A stretch of 54,825 bases of DNA from an uncultured Chryseobacterium sp. (GTDB lineage Bacteria > Bacteroidota > Bacteroidia > Flavobacteriales > Weeksellaceae). The DNA lies in the NCBI GenBank assembly GCA_913778505.1, contig CAJYWD010000027.1:1-54825 (forward strand). The letters are read 5' to 3'. The notes beneath the pieces were generated by a model. That model saw nothing but the letters and a program-made list of their open reading frames with translations. It had not been told where the DNA came from and searched no databases. Below are positions 1 through 9,163 of the stretch, piece after piece. Every line of letters starts with the position of its first letter. The stretch's first letter is position 1. Both the position numbers and the translations under genes were made by a program.

Positions 1-95
1 CCTCGTCTTTGTGGACAAGAATCAAGGGCAGCCGATTTGCTCTTCTTGGCAAGCGTGGCTCTTCCTTTTCTTACTAATTGTTGAATAGTAGGCAT
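1..95 (-). CDS. rpsL: 30S ribosomal protein S12, 5' part only
   Basis: Only the first 31 codons lie in the window; the rest runs off the left edge. The minus strand reads [20 protein letters not shown] and continues into LDSCPQRRG, the highly conserved S12 amino terminus. S12 is a small-subunit protein at the decoding centre and the usual site of streptomycin resistance mutations, but those codons are outside the window. The ATG is at 95-93, downstream of a strong Bacteroidetes-type promoter. In this phylum rpsL normally heads the rpsL-rpsG-fusA operon; that is expected here but not visible. Confidence 0.95.
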   Translation of the reverse strand, partial: MPTIQQLVRKGRATLAKKSKSAALDSCPQRR

Positions 96-119
96 TTAAT
101 TGCTTTTTATTTTAGGGTG

Positions 120-149
120 CAAAAATATAAATAATTTTTTAATCTACAA
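120..149 (-). promoter_or_regulatory. Promoter of rpsL (TTG-N19-TATTTTTG)
   Basis: On the minus strand a TTG (149-147) is followed after 19 bases by TATTTTTG (127-120), matching the flavobacterial TTG-N17-23-TAnnTTTG consensus. It lies 25 bases before the rpsL ATG, as expected for a strong ribosomal-protein promoter. It is one of the two best -33/-7 matches in the window. Confidence 0.7.
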
Positions 150-294
150 GCAGTTAGGAAAAAATTATTAGGCATCGATTTTTTCAATCGACTTATTCCA
201 TAAAGAACATTATCAATCATGAAAACGCCTGACGTTTTGGAAAGATTATTGATACTGGTGAAAGCATTAATTAATCAATAAACTATACATTACA

Positions 295-771
295 ATGAAA
301 AATGCAGCATTAATAGGACTACAGGAAGCCGATTGCAAAAAAATCGCGGATAAACTGAATGTTTTGTTGGCCAATTATTCGGTATTCTATCAAAACACAA
401 GAGGCTCTCACTGGAACATTAAAGGCGAGCAGTTCTTTACCTTGCATCCGAAATTCGAGGAACTATATAATAACCTCGTGCTTAAAATTGACGAGATTGC
501 CGAGAGAATTTTAACTTTAGGCGCAACACCTGCCCATAATTATTCCGATTATCTCGCTGTTTCAACCATCAAAGAAAGCAAAGAAGTAACCGATGGACAT
601 AAGAGTGTGGAGATTATCCTTAATTCTTTCAAAGTAGTTATCGATTTGCAGAGAGAACTTCTGGACATCACAGATGAAGCTGGCGACGAGGGTACCAATT
701 CTCAGATGAGCGACTACATCACCGAACAGGAGAAAGAGGTCTGGATGTACAATTCGTTTCTTGGCAAATAA
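295..771 (+). CDS. dps: Dps-family ferritin-like DNA-protection protein
   Basis: A 158-residue protein of typical Dps length. Dps dodecamers oxidise ferrous iron with hydrogen peroxide, store the mineral and protect DNA in starvation or oxidative stress. The ferroxidase ligands of the family are in the expected spacing: H39 (in RGSHWN), H51, D66 and E70 (in DEIAERI). The start is an ATG after an AT-rich leader with no Shine-Dalgarno sequence. The gene is divergent from rpsL; the 199-base space between them carries an inverted repeat AAAACG-N5-CGTTTT (222-238) that could be an operator, though this is speculation. A terminator follows directly, so it is probably monocistronic. Confidence 0.93.
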   Translation: MKNAALIGLQEADCKKIADKLNVLLANYSVFYQNTRGSHWNIKGEQFFTLHPKFEELYNNLVLKIDEIAERILTLGATPAHNYSDYLAVSTIKESKEVTDGHKSVEIILNSFKVVIDLQRELLDITDEAGDEGTNSQMSDYITEQEKEVWMYNSFLGK

Positions 772-792
772 TCTTATTCTATAATCTATTAG

Positions 793-820
793 AGTCAGGT
801 CTGAGGCCTGACTTTTTTAT
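793..820 (+). terminator. Terminator of dps
   Basis: Inverted repeat AGTCAGG (793-799) and CCTGACT (807-813) with a 7-base loop, followed by TTTTTT. A standard intrinsic terminator 20 bases after the dps stop. Confidence 0.8.
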
Positions 821-847
821 TTAAGGCTGATGAAAGGGAAAATCCAT

Positions 848-855
848 TAATTTTG
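848..855 (+). promoter_or_regulatory. -7 box for the membrane-protein gene at 871
   Basis: TAATTTTG fits TAnnTTTG and ends 15 bases before the ATG at 871. It overlaps a possible in-frame TTG (853), which argues that translation starts at 871 rather than inside the promoter box. Confidence 0.5.
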
Positions 856-870
856 CAGACAAATCAGCCC

Positions 871-2013
871 ATGAAAACGAAAGTCTATCTTTGCCTGCTC
901 ACGATCTACATCGGCGTTATGAGCATTTACTTTTTTAAGAATCAATATTACAATGCAGATATAGAAGCCTACATGGGATTGGTTTACCGGACCAATGTGC
1001 CGGAAATGAGCATTGATGAAATTCACAAGAAAGTTTTTGATGAGCTTAAGCTTAAAAATCCCTCTGTTTTTGCTGAGACCGGTGAAAAATCCGACGCCAC
1101 CGGCGCAGAGAATTATTATCCTATCATGTCGCGCAATGTGCAGGTTTATGAGGAAGAATTAGGCTTTTTCAGCGTGAAGCCTGTTTACAATCTTCTTAAC
1201 TCGGCATTTTTTCAAATGGGTTTTCCTGCTTCCACGTCCACATTCCTCACTTCTATTTTGGCCTACATTGTTCTGATTTTTTCAATATTCTCATATCTCA
1301 GCCGACGTTTACCAAATGTAGAGTTAGCTCTCATCATCACGATTTTAATATCATTGTTCAAACCGGTTCTGGATTCTACAAGGCATGCCACACCGGATAT
1401 GCTTTCCTGCGTACTTCTTTTATATGCGGTCTATTGTTTTGTCGAAAAAAAGAATCTGCTCTTATCATCCCTTTTCAGCGTTCTCACGGTGCTTACGAGA
1501 CCTGAATATTTTATTTTCTTTACCTGCATAATGATAATGCTTTTGATGATCAGAAAACAATGGACGCATAAAACATGGCATCTGGCTGCAGCGTATCTCG
1601 CAGTGGCTGCGGCGTTTTTCGGAATTCAGTCTTTTTCGCAGATTCCGTGGAAGGTTCTTTTTATGAATCAGTTTACCAAAGTACAGCTTTATCCGCTCTC
1701 TCATCCGGATGTATTCAGCTATGCTGAGTATTTTAACTTTATTAAATCCAAAATATTTTTTGAGTTCAACAGTTCCTATTTTTTAATTCTGATGCTTTTC
1801 GCAGTATTGATTTTAGGAAAAACTCTATTTGAGCGCGCCAACCGACGCGCGCAGCACACAGCTTTATTCATCGGAACTATTTATATCAGCGTGTTCGTCA
1901 GGTTTTTGGCTTTTCCGATTTTGGTCAATCGGATGATAATCGGCTTTTATCTTTTGATCCTTCTTGCCCTTATCCTCTATCTCTTTCCGCGGAAGGTCAC
2001 TAATTCAATTTAA
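871..2013 (+). CDS. Multi-pass inner-membrane protein of unknown function
   Basis: A 380-residue protein starting MKTKVYLCLLTIYIG. About eight hydrophobic stretches can be seen: one at residues 4-24, a large loop of roughly 100 residues, then a run of helices from about 125 to the C-terminus. One long soluble loop after the first helix, carrying an acidic NADIEAY segment, resembles the general layout of GT-C type membrane glycosyltransferases and of surface-polymer polymerases, but no diagnostic motif was recognised, so no function is assigned. An in-frame TTG 18 bases upstream was rejected because it lies in the -7 box. It stands alone between the dps terminator and a secreted LRR gene. Confidence 0.75.
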   Translation: MKTKVYLCLLTIYIGVMSIYFFKNQYYNADIEAYMGLVYRTNVPEMSIDEIHKKVFDELKLKNPSVFAETGEKSDATGAENYYPIMSRNVQVYEEELGFFSVKPVYNLLNSAFFQMGFPASTSTFLTSILAYIVLIFSIFSYLSRRLPNVELALIITILISLFKPVLDSTRHATPDMLSCVLLLYAVYCFVEKKNLLLSSLFSVLTVLTRPEYFIFFTCIMIMLLMIRKQWTHKTWHLAAAYLAVAAAFFGIQSFSQIPWKVLFMNQFTKVQLYPLSHPDVFSYAEYFNFIKSKIFFEFNSSYFLILMLFAVLILGKTLFERANRRAQHTALFIGTIYISVFVRFLAFPILVNRMIIGFYLLILLALILYLFPRKVTNSI

Positions 2014-2027
2014 AATTCTAAAACTAA

Positions 2028-2061
2028 TTGAATTATCAATTATATTTGCGTCTTAATTTTG
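2028..2061 (+). promoter_or_regulatory. Promoter region of the LRR gene (two -7 boxes)
   Basis: Two TAnnTTTG matches stand in tandem: TATATTTG at 2041-2048 and TAATTTTG at 2054-2061. A TTG at 2028-2030 is 23 bases upstream of the second box. The second box ends only 7 bases before the TTG start codon, which would give a nearly leaderless transcript; the first gives a leader of about 15 bases. Confidence 0.5.
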
Positions 2062-2068
2062 CACAGAT

Positions 2069-3703
2069 TTGAAAAAATTTATATTCTTTTTACTGATTTC
2101 CAATTTTACCTTTTCGCAGTGGAGCATTTCCAATGCAGAGCGCGGCGTTTTGGTAAGTATCTACAACTCCACCAGTGGCGAGACCTGGAACCGCAACTGG
2201 AAAATGGATCAGGATCCTAAAAACTGGTTTGGTGTCGTGATTCAGAATGGAACAGTTACAGAACTGAACCTGGCGGGTAACGCACTGAAAGGAAGCTTCC
2301 CATCCACACTTTCGGGATTGACCAATCTTACCAAATTAGATCTCAGCAATAATCAGCTGGCCGGCGAAGTATCCACGGGAATTTCAACGCTGAGCTCACT
2401 AAAAAAGCTGGACATCAGCAACAACCGCCTTACCGGCAATCCAAGCAGCGCATTAGGAAGCCTGATTCAGCTGGAAGATTTGGGATTGGGAGGCAATCAG
2501 TTTGCGATTCCGGATGTCAACCCACTGCTTCAGAATTACAGCAACATCAAAACACTGAATCTTTCCGATCTCGGACTTCAGAATATTCCGTCAAGAATTA
2601 CTGTCTTCTCCAATCTTGAAACGCTGGTTCTGGACAACAACCCGATTCCGTCCAACGCATTTTCAAACATCGCCAATCATCCGAAACTGACCAATCTATC
2701 GCTTTCCGGATTACAGTTAAGCCAAATCCCGACGCAGGTGACGCAACTGACGCAGTTGACAACTCTGAATCTCAGTAATAATATGCTCACGGAACAGACC
2801 GCTTCAGGAATATCAAATTTAACGAATCTTGCCTGGCTGTCGCTGGAAAACAATCGGCTCAATCAGATTCCTTCTCAGGTGGCTCAGCTCAGAAAACTTC
2901 TAACGCTCAATCTTGGAAGAAATAAAATCTCCGGCGGACTTTCCATTCTGACGGGTCTGACGAATCTTCAGCAGCTGTTCCTGAACAACAACGCACTCTC
3001 TGGCAGTTTTCCGTCCGAATTTCTCTCCATGCCGAAACTCATGATGCTGAACCTCAATAGCAATCAGCTTTCCGGCGATCTGAATGACAAAATGCCACCC
3101 ATCACGCACCTCAGCAATAACAGGTTTAGCAAATCCCAACTATCCAATTATATTCTTGACTATAATTTTCAGACCGATCTGGATTATTCGCCGCAACGCT
3201 TTGATTATGAGAAGCAGGTTCTGGGTGTTTTAGGTCAGCCTGCTAAATTAGACCAGTCCTTATCCGGCACCGATTATGCATTCACCTGGTACAAAAATCT
3301 GGATCAGAAAACCAATGCCACTTCTGCAGAACTCAATTTCAACAGTGTGGAGGAATCTGATTACGCCATTTATACCGTCGAAGCTTATTCGTCGGCGATT
3401 CTGGATAACAATGCCCGTTTCGATCTGTCTTTATTCAGAGAACCGATTGCTTTGGTGAAAGTCCTGGGCACCGCAGAAACCTCGAAGTATTTCAACATAT
3501 TTCCGAATCCTACCACCGATTATCTCAACATTGTCAGTTCCAAATATGACATCAAGAAAGTTTATATTTATGACCTGAGCGGCAAACAGATGCTGTCCGA
3601 ATCCAAATCCAGAATTGATGTTTCCAAGCTTCCAACCGGCGTTTATATGCTGATCGTTAAAACACAGGAAGGTAATAAAAACTTCAAGTTCATCAAACAA
3701 TAA
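2069..3703 (+). CDS. Secreted leucine-rich-repeat protein with type IX sorting domain
   Basis: A 544-residue protein with a signal peptide (MKKFIFFLLISNFTFSQ) and many leucine-rich repeats of the LxxLxLxxNxLxG type over about residues 60-370. A non-LRR segment of about 100 residues follows. The C-terminus (about 470-544) has the type A C-terminal domain of type IX secretion substrates: FNIFPNPTTDYLNI, then VYIYDLSGK and LPTGVYML. It is therefore predicted to cross the outer membrane by T9SS and be released or anchored at the surface, where LRRs usually bind proteins or glycans. The start is TTG: no ATG is available before the signal peptide. A dispersed repeat begins 7 bases after the stop. 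Confidence 0.85.
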   Translation: MKKFIFFLLISNFTFSQWSISNAERGVLVSIYNSTSGETWNRNWKMDQDPKNWFGVVIQNGTVTELNLAGNALKGSFPSTLSGLTNLTKLDLSNNQLAGEVSTGISTLSSLKKLDISNNRLTGNPSSALGSLIQLEDLGLGGNQFAIPDVNPLLQNYSNIKTLNLSDLGLQNIPSRITVFSNLETLVLDNNPIPSNAFSNIANHPKLTNLSLSGLQLSQIPTQVTQLTQLTTLNLSNNMLTEQTASGISNLTNLAWLSLENNRLNQIPSQVAQLRKLLTLNLGRNKISGGLSILTGLTNLQQLFLNNNALSGSFPSEFLSMPKLMMLNLNSNQLSGDLNDKMPPITHLSNNRFSKSQLSNYILDYNFQTDLDYSPQRFDYEKQVLGVLGQPAKLDQSLSGTDYAFTWYKNLDQKTNATSAELNFNSVEESDYAIYTVEAYSSAILDNNARFDLSLFREPIALVKVLGTAETSKYFNIFPNPTTDYLNIVSSKYDIKKVYIYDLSGKQMLSESKSRIDVSKLPTGVYMLIVKTQEGNKNFKFIKQ

Positions 3704-3709
3704 TTTTTA

Positions 3710-3799
3710 GGAGCTTAATCCCGCTTTCCGCTCATACTCCTCGCGCAGCCGCACCTTCCAAGGCTTGCTGTGGGGTAACCGCTGCAATCGCGGCTATGG
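3710..3799 (+). repeat. Dispersed intergenic repeat, copy A
   Basis: The segment begins GGAGCTTAATCCCGCTTTCC, continues GCT, and ends ACCGCTGC followed by a CGCGGCTATGG-type tail. It shares its head (GGAGCTxxTCCCGCTxTCCGCT) and tail (CCGCTGC...TATGG) with a second copy at 54624-54702. It resembles a repeat I recall as common just after stop codons in Chryseobacterium-like genomes. Strand is arbitrary. Between this repeat and the next gene (3800-3937) there is also a 14-base direct repeat, AAACCCACCAACTC, at 3843 and 3859. Confidence 0.6.
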
Positions 3800-3909
3800 A
3801 TTCGTGTCTCCAATCACCACGCAGAAAAATTTTCGATCCCTCAAACCCACCAACTCACAAACCCACCAACTCCACTCTTCTCTCCTCTTTCCCATTTACC
3901 AAAAAATGT

Positions 3910-3917
3910 TATCTTTG
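3910..3917 (+). promoter_or_regulatory. -7 box of the acyl-CoA mutase gene
   Basis: TATCTTTG matches TAnnTTTG and ends 20 bases before the ATG at 3938. No TTG at -33 spacing was found. Confidence 0.45.
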
Positions 3918-3937
3918 GAAACTATCGATATTTAAGA

Positions 3938-6900
3938 ATGGAAACCCAAAAATATACTCCAAACAATAAAGTAAGAATTGTGACGGCAGCGTCGTTGTTC
4001 GACGGTCACGATGCGGCGATCAACATCATGCGCCGTGTGATCCAGGGAACAGGATGTGAAGTGATCCACCTCGGCCACGACAAATCGGCTGAGGAAGTGG
4101 TGAACACCGCTATTCAGGAAGATGCCAATGCGATTGCCTTAACGTCTTATCAGGGCGGGCATAACGAATATTTCAAATACATTTACGATCTTTTAAGAGA
4201 AAAAAACTCCCCGCAGATCAAGATTTTCGGCGGCGGCGGCGGGGTGATCCTGCCGGAAGAGATCAAAGAATTAATGGATTACGGTATCGACCGTATTTAT
4301 TCTCCGGACGACGGTCGTGAACTTGGCCTGCAGGGAATGATCGATGACCTGGTGAAGAAATCGGATTTTGCTACAGGAAAGGAAGTGACAGCACAGGATC
4401 TGGATGCCATCAGCTTTGAAAACCCGACCAGCATCGCCAAAATCATTTCAGCGGTTGAAAACTTCTCGGAAGAAAAGCCTGAACTGGTTGCTGCCATCGA
4501 CGAAAAATCAAAAGACTTACACATTCCGATTATCGGGATCACAGGAACCGGAGGAGCGGGAAAATCTTCATTAACAGACGAATTGGTAAGACGTTTCTTA
4601 CGTTCCAACACCGATAAAAAAATCGCCATCATTTCCATCGACCCTTCCAAAAAGAAAACGGGGGGCGCATTATTAGGCGACAGGATCCGAATGAATGCGA
4701 TCAATGACCCGAGGGTTTATATGCGTTCGATGGCAACAAGAGAAAACAACGTTTCCGTTTCGCCATTCATTCAGTCGGCTTTAAATGTGCTGAAGCTGGC
4801 ACATCCGGATGTGATTATCCTGGAAACTTCAGGAATCGGACAATCCGGATCGGAAGTTTCAGATTTTGCTGACGTGTCAATGTACGTGATGACCCCGGAA
4901 TACGGAGCTTCTACACAGTTGGAAAAAATCGATATGCTGGATTATGCGGATTTGGTGGCTTTAAATAAATCTGACAAAAGAGGAGCTCTTGATGCGCTTC
5001 AGGCCGTAAGAAAACAGTTCCAGAGAAACCACTTATTATGGGAACAGCCGCTGGATGAAATGCCGGTTTATGCCACAAAAGCATCGCAGTTCAACGATCA
5101 CGGAACAACCGAATTGTACAACAGATTGGTTTCTAAAGTAAACGATACCCTCCGACAAGCTCAGGGTGACAATGCTCCACAATTTCAAAGTTTTGTTGAA
5201 CAGGAAATTACAGACGAGGTAACCATCATTCCTCCGAAAAGGGTACGTTACCTTTCCGAAATTGTTGAAAACAACAGACAGTATGATGCCAATGTTGAGA
5301 AACAGGCTGAACTGGCAAGGACCATGTACCATATTGAGGGCGTTAAAAAAATCCTTTCCAATGAAACTTTGGATGCTGAATACCAGAAGGCGGAAAAAGA
5401 ACTGCAGCAGGAAAATATCGATTTCCTTAAAACCTGGGATGATACTAAAAAGGCCTTCCACGAAGAGTTTTACTCCTATTTTGTAAGAGGAAAAGAAATT
5501 AAAATTGAAACCTCAACAGAATCTTTGTCTCATCTTAGAATTCCGAAAATCGCTTTACCAAAATATACGGACTGGGGCGATCTGATCAAATGGAAAGGCC
5601 AGGAAAATCTTCCGGGAAGTTTCCCTTATACTGCAGGAATTTATCCTTTTAAAAGAACCGGAGAAGATCCAACTCGGATGTTTGCCGGAGAAGGCGGTCC
5701 GGAGCGGACGAACCGAAGATTTCATTATGTCTCTGCAGAAATGCCGGCCAAACGTCTGTCTACTGCTTTCGACTCGGTAACACTGTATGGACAGGATCCT
5801 GCTTTACCGCCGGATATTTACGGTAAGATCGGAAATGCCGGAGTTTCCATTGCGACGCTGGATGATGCTAAAAAATTATATTCCGGATTCGATCTGGTAA
5901 ATGCATTAACTTCCGTTTCGATGACGATTAACGGACCTGCGCCGATGTTGCTGGCTTTCTTTATGAACGCAGCGATCGATCAGAACGTAGAGAAATATAT
6001 TGTTGAAAACGGCTTGGAATCTAAAGTTGAGGAAGTTTTAAAAGCTAAATTCGACGATAAAGGGTTGGCAAGACCGAAATATAACGGCGAATTGCCTCCT
6101 TCTAACAATGGTTTAGGGTTGAAATTACTGGGAATTACCGGTGATGAAATTATTCCTGCCGATGTATATGCGGAAATCAAGGCGAAAACCATCGCAACCG
6201 TCCGTGGAACGGTTCAGGCTGATATTCTAAAAGAAGACCAGGCACAGAATACCTGTATTTTCTCTACGGAATTTGCCTTAAGATTAATGGGTGACGTTCA
6301 GGAATATTTCATCAAAGAAAAAGTAAGAAACTTCTACTCTGTTTCTATTTCCGGGTATCATATTGCCGAAGCGGGAGCCAATCCGGTTTCCCAACTGGCC
6401 TTTACCTTAGCGAACGGTTTCACGTATGTGGAATATTACCTTTCCAGAGGAATGGATATCAATGATTTTGCACCGAATTTATCTTTCTTTTTCTCCAACG
6501 GTATCGACCCTGAATATTCCGTCATCGGACGTGTAGCAAGAAGAATATGGGCAAAAGCGATGAAACTGAAATACGGAGCTGACGAAAGAAGCCAGATGCT
6601 GAAATACCACATCCAGACTTCCGGACGTTCGCTTCACGCCCAGGAAATTGATTTTAACGATATCAGAACGACCTTACAGGCACTTTATGCGATCTATGAT
6701 AACTGTAATTCTCTTCACACCAATGCTTATGACGAGGCTATTACGACTCCGACCGAGCAGTCCGTAAGAAGAGCCATGGCAATTCAGTTGATTATCAATA
6801 AAGAACTGGGCTTAGCGAAAAACGAAAACCCGCTTCAGGGTTCATTTATAATTGAAGAATTAACAGATTTGGTGGAAGAAGCCGTTTATGCCGAATTTGA

Positions 6901-7303
6901 CCGGATTACCGAAAGAGGTGGTGTTCTCGGAGCAATGGAAACCATGTACCAGCGTTCAAAAATCCAGGAAGAATCGATGCATTACGAATGGCTGAAACAT
7001 ACCGGCGAATATCCGATCATCGGGGTGAATACGTTTTTAGGAAAAGACGGTTCGCCAACCGTTCGCCCGGGAGAAGTCATCCGTTCGACGGAAGAAGAAA
7101 AACAATTCCAGATCCAAATGCTTCATAATTTCCAGAAATCGAATGGAGATAAATCCGAAGAAGTCCTCAAGACGCTACAACACGCTGCCATCAATCAGCA
7201 AAACTTATTTGAGGTCATGATGGATGCCGTAAAATACTGCTCGCTTGGGCAGATTACCAATGCACTGTTTGAAGTGGGTGGTAAATATAGAAGGAATATG
7301 TAG
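3938..7303 (+). CDS. icmF: Fused B12-dependent acyl-CoA mutase with G-protein chaperone (IcmF type)
   Basis: A 1121-residue three-part protein. Residues about 10-140 form a cobalamin-binding domain with the axial histidine in [11 protein letters not shown] (H24). Residues about 195-450 form a MeaB/MeaI-like GTPase; the P-loop [12 protein letters not shown] is near residue 200. Residues about 550-1121 form the mutase barrel, including the substrate region [33 protein letters not shown] and [10 protein letters not shown]. This order and the [13 protein letters not shown] segment are those of IcmF, which interconverts isobutyryl- and n-butyryl-CoA, and in some members isovaleryl- and pivalyl-CoA, while the fused GTPase guards B12 loading. 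Many databases call flavobacterial members methylmalonyl-CoA mutase family; substrate should not be taken as proven. Confidence 0.88.
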   Translation: METQKYTPNNKVRIVTAASLFDGHDAAINIMRRVIQGTGCEVIHLGHDKSAEEVVNTAIQEDANAIALTSYQGGHNEYFKYIYDLLREKNSPQIKIFGGGGGVILPEEIKELMDYGIDRIYSPDDGRELGLQGMIDDLVKKSDFATGKEVTAQDLDAISFENPTSIAKIISAVENFSEEKPELVAAIDEKSKDLHIPIIGITGTGGAGKSSLTDELVRRFLRSNTDKKIAIISIDPSKKKTGGALLGDRIRMNAINDPRVYMRSMATRENNVSVSPFIQSALNVLKLAHPDVIILETSGIGQSGSEVSDFADVSMYVMTPEYGASTQLEKIDMLDYADLVALNKSDKRGALDALQAVRKQFQRNHLLWEQPLDEMPVYATKASQFNDHGTTELYNRLVSKVNDTLRQAQGDNAPQFQSFVEQEITDEVTIIPPKRVRYLSEIVENNRQYDANVEKQAELARTMYHIEGVKKILSNETLDAEYQKAEKELQQENIDFLKTWDDTKKAFHEEFYSYFVRGKEIKIETSTESLSHLRIPKIALPKYTDWGDLIKWKGQENLPGSFPYTAGIYPFKRTGEDPTRMFAGEGGPERTNRRFHYVSAEMPAKRLSTAFDSVTLYGQDPALPPDIYGKIGNAGVSIATLDDAKKLYSGFDLVNALTSVSMTINGPAPMLLAFFMNAAIDQNVEKYIVENGLESKVEEVLKAKFDDKGLARPKYNGELPPSNNGLGLKLLGITGDEIIPADVYAEIKAKTIATVRGTVQADILKEDQAQNTCIFSTEFALRLMGDVQEYFIKEKVRNFYSVSISGYHIAEAGANPVSQLAFTLANGFTYVEYYLSRGMDINDFAPNLSFFFSNGIDPEYSVIGRVARRIWAKAMKLKYGADERSQMLKYHIQTSGRSLHAQEIDFNDIRTTLQALYAIYDNCNSLHTNAYDEAITTPTEQSVRRAMAIQLIINKELGLAKNENPLQGSFIIEELTDLVEEAVYAEFDRITERGGVLGAMETMYQRSKIQEESMHYEWLKHTGEYPIIGVNTFLGKDGSPTVRPGEVIRSTEEEKQFQIQMLHNFQKSNGDKSEEVLKTLQHAAINQQNLFEVMMDAVKYCSLGQITNALFEVGGKYRRNM

Positions 7304-7324
7304 TAACATTACTTATATTTAAAT

Positions 7325-7993
7325 ATGAAAAAAACATTAATCACATTTTTTTGTTGTTTAGCTATTGGCATTTTTGCCCAACAAAATAAAAAAGAAAAAA
7401 TTGGAGTAATTTTCAACATAAACGGTCCGCACAAAATTTATAAAAATGCCGGAACAAGCAATACTTGGGATGATAAAAATTTATCGCCAGATGACCCATT
7501 TTATGAGCTTATACAATTCTTAGGTACCGAAAAAGCAGATATGCTCCGGCCAGTTAAAGAAAATTTTCTTCAGGAATTTAAAAATAAAGGATATGAACCT
7601 AAATATTTGAATGAAGATATAAATGAGAAAAACTTTTCCAAATTTAAGGGTGGAGGTTTTCGGTTTGATGTAAGAAATTTGAAAGAGAAATATGGTGTCG
7701 ACAAAGTCCTAATCGCAATGGGAGAATATGGTTTAGAGATTGAAAAGTTTTTTGGTGCAAATGCTGATAAAAGAACTAATATAAGCTTTACGACTTATCT
7801 TATTGATTTAAAATCAAATAAAATAGAAAACTATTTTAGTATATTTAAATATCAAAATATTCGCAAAAAAGATTTAATGAATCCTCCTAATTATCCCAAT
7901 GTTGTAGAAAGTATTCAAAAACTTAATAATGATAAGGTCTTACCTACATTGAATAAAAAAATTAAGGAGCTAGAAATGTCTTCTGATAGGTAA
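7325..7993 (+). CDS. Small secreted protein of unknown function
   Basis: A 222-residue protein with a clear signal peptide (MKKTLITFFCCLAIGIFAQ). The remainder is lysine- and asparagine-rich and soluble; no domain was recognised. It starts 21 bases after the mutase gene on the same strand and may be read through from it, but its base composition is clearly more AT-rich than that of the mutase, as is the 600 bases after it, suggesting a separately acquired gene rather than a functional partner. Confidence 0.7.
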   Translation: MKKTLITFFCCLAIGIFAQQNKKEKIGVIFNINGPHKIYKNAGTSNTWDDKNLSPDDPFYELIQFLGTEKADMLRPVKENFLQEFKNKGYEPKYLNEDINEKNFSKFKGGGFRFDVRNLKEKYGVDKVLIAMGEYGLEIEKFFGANADKRTNISFTTYLIDLKSNKIENYFSIFKYQNIRKKDLMNPPNYPNVVESIQKLNNDKVLPTLNKKIKELEMSSDR

Positions 7994-8216
7994 TTTCATT
8001 ACTAATAGAATTATGTGAAAATAATGTTTTTTTAAAAATGAGTGAAAAATATGTAGTTTTATCAACCAGATAAATTATTCATAGAGTCTAGATAAATTGA
8101 AAAACGGACGAAAAAGTAATTTTCAATCCTTAATAAATTTTAAAATCTGGTAGTAGCTTGGGAGTTTTTTTTCACAACTTTTAAAAAGATACTCTATTTT
8201 GGATTTATTTTTTAAC

Positions 8217-8240
8217 TAATTTTGAAAATGACCAAAGTCA
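8217..8240 (+). promoter_or_regulatory. Relic promoter and TGAC-N4-GTCA site before the DUF1801 pseudogene
   Basis: TAATTTTG (8217-8224) fits the -7 consensus and is followed by TGACCAAAGTCA (8229-8240), the same 12 bases as upstream of ccoS (41207-41218). It sits just before the ATG of the decayed gene at 8248. The preceding stretch 7994-8216 holds nothing else I can recognise. Confidence 0.4.
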
Positions 8241-8247
8241 ATTTCCA

Positions 8248-8572
8248 ATGACAACTTATAAAACCTTTGATGATTATTTTCCCAGTTTGATGAAGGACTC
8301 AGAAATAAATTGGAAATCAAAAGATCGGAAAAAAAAAAATTATGCAGGCTGAAGAATGCATCAAATATGCAATGCCGACTTTTGCTTTAAGAATAAAAAC
8401 TTAATTCATTTTGCGGCTTAAAAAAACCATATCGGAATCTATCCTGGTTCAGAAGCAATTTTTGTTTTGGAAAAAAGAACTGGAAAACGACAAGACTTCA
8501 AAAGGTGCGATTCAGATTCCACTGTCTTAAGGAAATCCGTTAGAGTTAATTAAAAAAAATTGCGAATTATAG
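8248..8572 (+). pseudogene. Decayed DUF1801 (YdhG/iron-chaperone-like) gene
   Basis: Reading across three frames recovers the order of a DUF1801 protein. An ATG at 8248 opens with MTTYKTFDDYFPSLM and stops near 8350. A second frame gives AEECIKYAMPTFALRIK. A third gives NLIHFAA, a stop, then KNHIGIYPGSEAIFVLEK. A further frame gives ELENDKTSKGAIQIPL, and finally GNPLELIKKNCEL with a stop at 8572. Intact members keep the motifs YGMPTF, LVHFAAFKNHIGFYP and TSKGAIQFP in one frame. Several frameshifts and stops plus missing coding sequence make this a clear pseudogene. It lies in the AT-rich stretch after 7325. Confidence 0.8.
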
Positions 8573-8595
8573 ACAAATCCAAGATTCTCCAACGC

Positions 8596-8620
8596 ACAAA
8601 AACCACTATAAAATAGTGGT
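8596..8620 (-). terminator. Terminator of the ECF sigma operon
   Basis: ACCACTAT (8602-8609) pairs with ATAGTGGT (8613-8620). On the minus strand the stem is followed by TTTTTG, so it ends transcription of the minus-strand operon 12 bases after the DUF4252 stop. Confidence 0.7.
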
Positions 8621-8632
8621 TAATTGAAAAAT

Positions 8633-9157
8633 TTAGTTTCTATGAATTTTGATTTGATTTTTCTCTGTAGCGTTAATGATTTTTGAGATATCATCCGGCG
8701 TAAATTTTCCTTTCACATCTACGAAAACACTTTCGTCATTGTCATCATTCACCGAAATAATCATTCTTTTGATAAGATCATCAGATTGCTGTGCATTGAT
8801 GCTCACTACTTGGCCTTGCTGTTTCACAGACATCCATTCCTGATAATTATTTTTGGTCAGGTATTTTTGGAATTCAGCTTTGATAGGAGTTTTGGATTTT
8901 TCAACGATCAGAACTTTCACATCGCTGATTTTCTTGATCAGATCAATCACTTCCTGGCTTTCACCGTCTTCTTTCAAAGCTTGTTTCACATAAGATTTGG
9001 CAAGAAAAGTCGGGACATTGATACTTACAAAAGTCGAGTTGTCCTTGAATCCGGGATTGTCAAAAAAGTCGGTGTGAACTTTATTTTGGGAGACCATACA
9101 CGACTGTAGAAAGAAACCGACAATCGTCAAAATAATGAGGTATAAGAATCGTAGCAT
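8633..9157 (-). CDS. DUF4252 lipoprotein
   Basis: A 174-residue protein. The N-terminus LYLIILTIVGFFLQSC is a lipoprotein signal with a lipobox cysteine near residue 20, so it is probably anchored in a membrane facing the periplasm. The rest matches DUF4252: a TFVSINVPTFLAKSYVK segment, then KVLIVEKSK, then a C-terminal VFVDVKGKFTPDDISKI. The same fold occurs in the neighbouring 9164-10411 protein. The gene is last in an operon of four (sigma factor, membrane protein, DUF4252-DUF2807, DUF4252), 6 bases after the previous one. Function is unknown; linkage to an ECF sigma factor points to envelope regulation. Confidence 0.8.
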   Translation of the reverse strand: MLRFLYLIILTIVGFFLQSCMVSQNKVHTDFFDNPGFKDNSTFVSINVPTFLAKSYVKQALKEDGESQEVIDLIKKISDVKVLIVEKSKTPIKAEFQKYLTKNNYQEWMSVKQQGQVVSINAQQSDDLIKRMIISVNDDNDESVFVDVKGKFTPDDISKIINATEKNQIKIHRN

Positions 9158-9163
9158 AATAAT

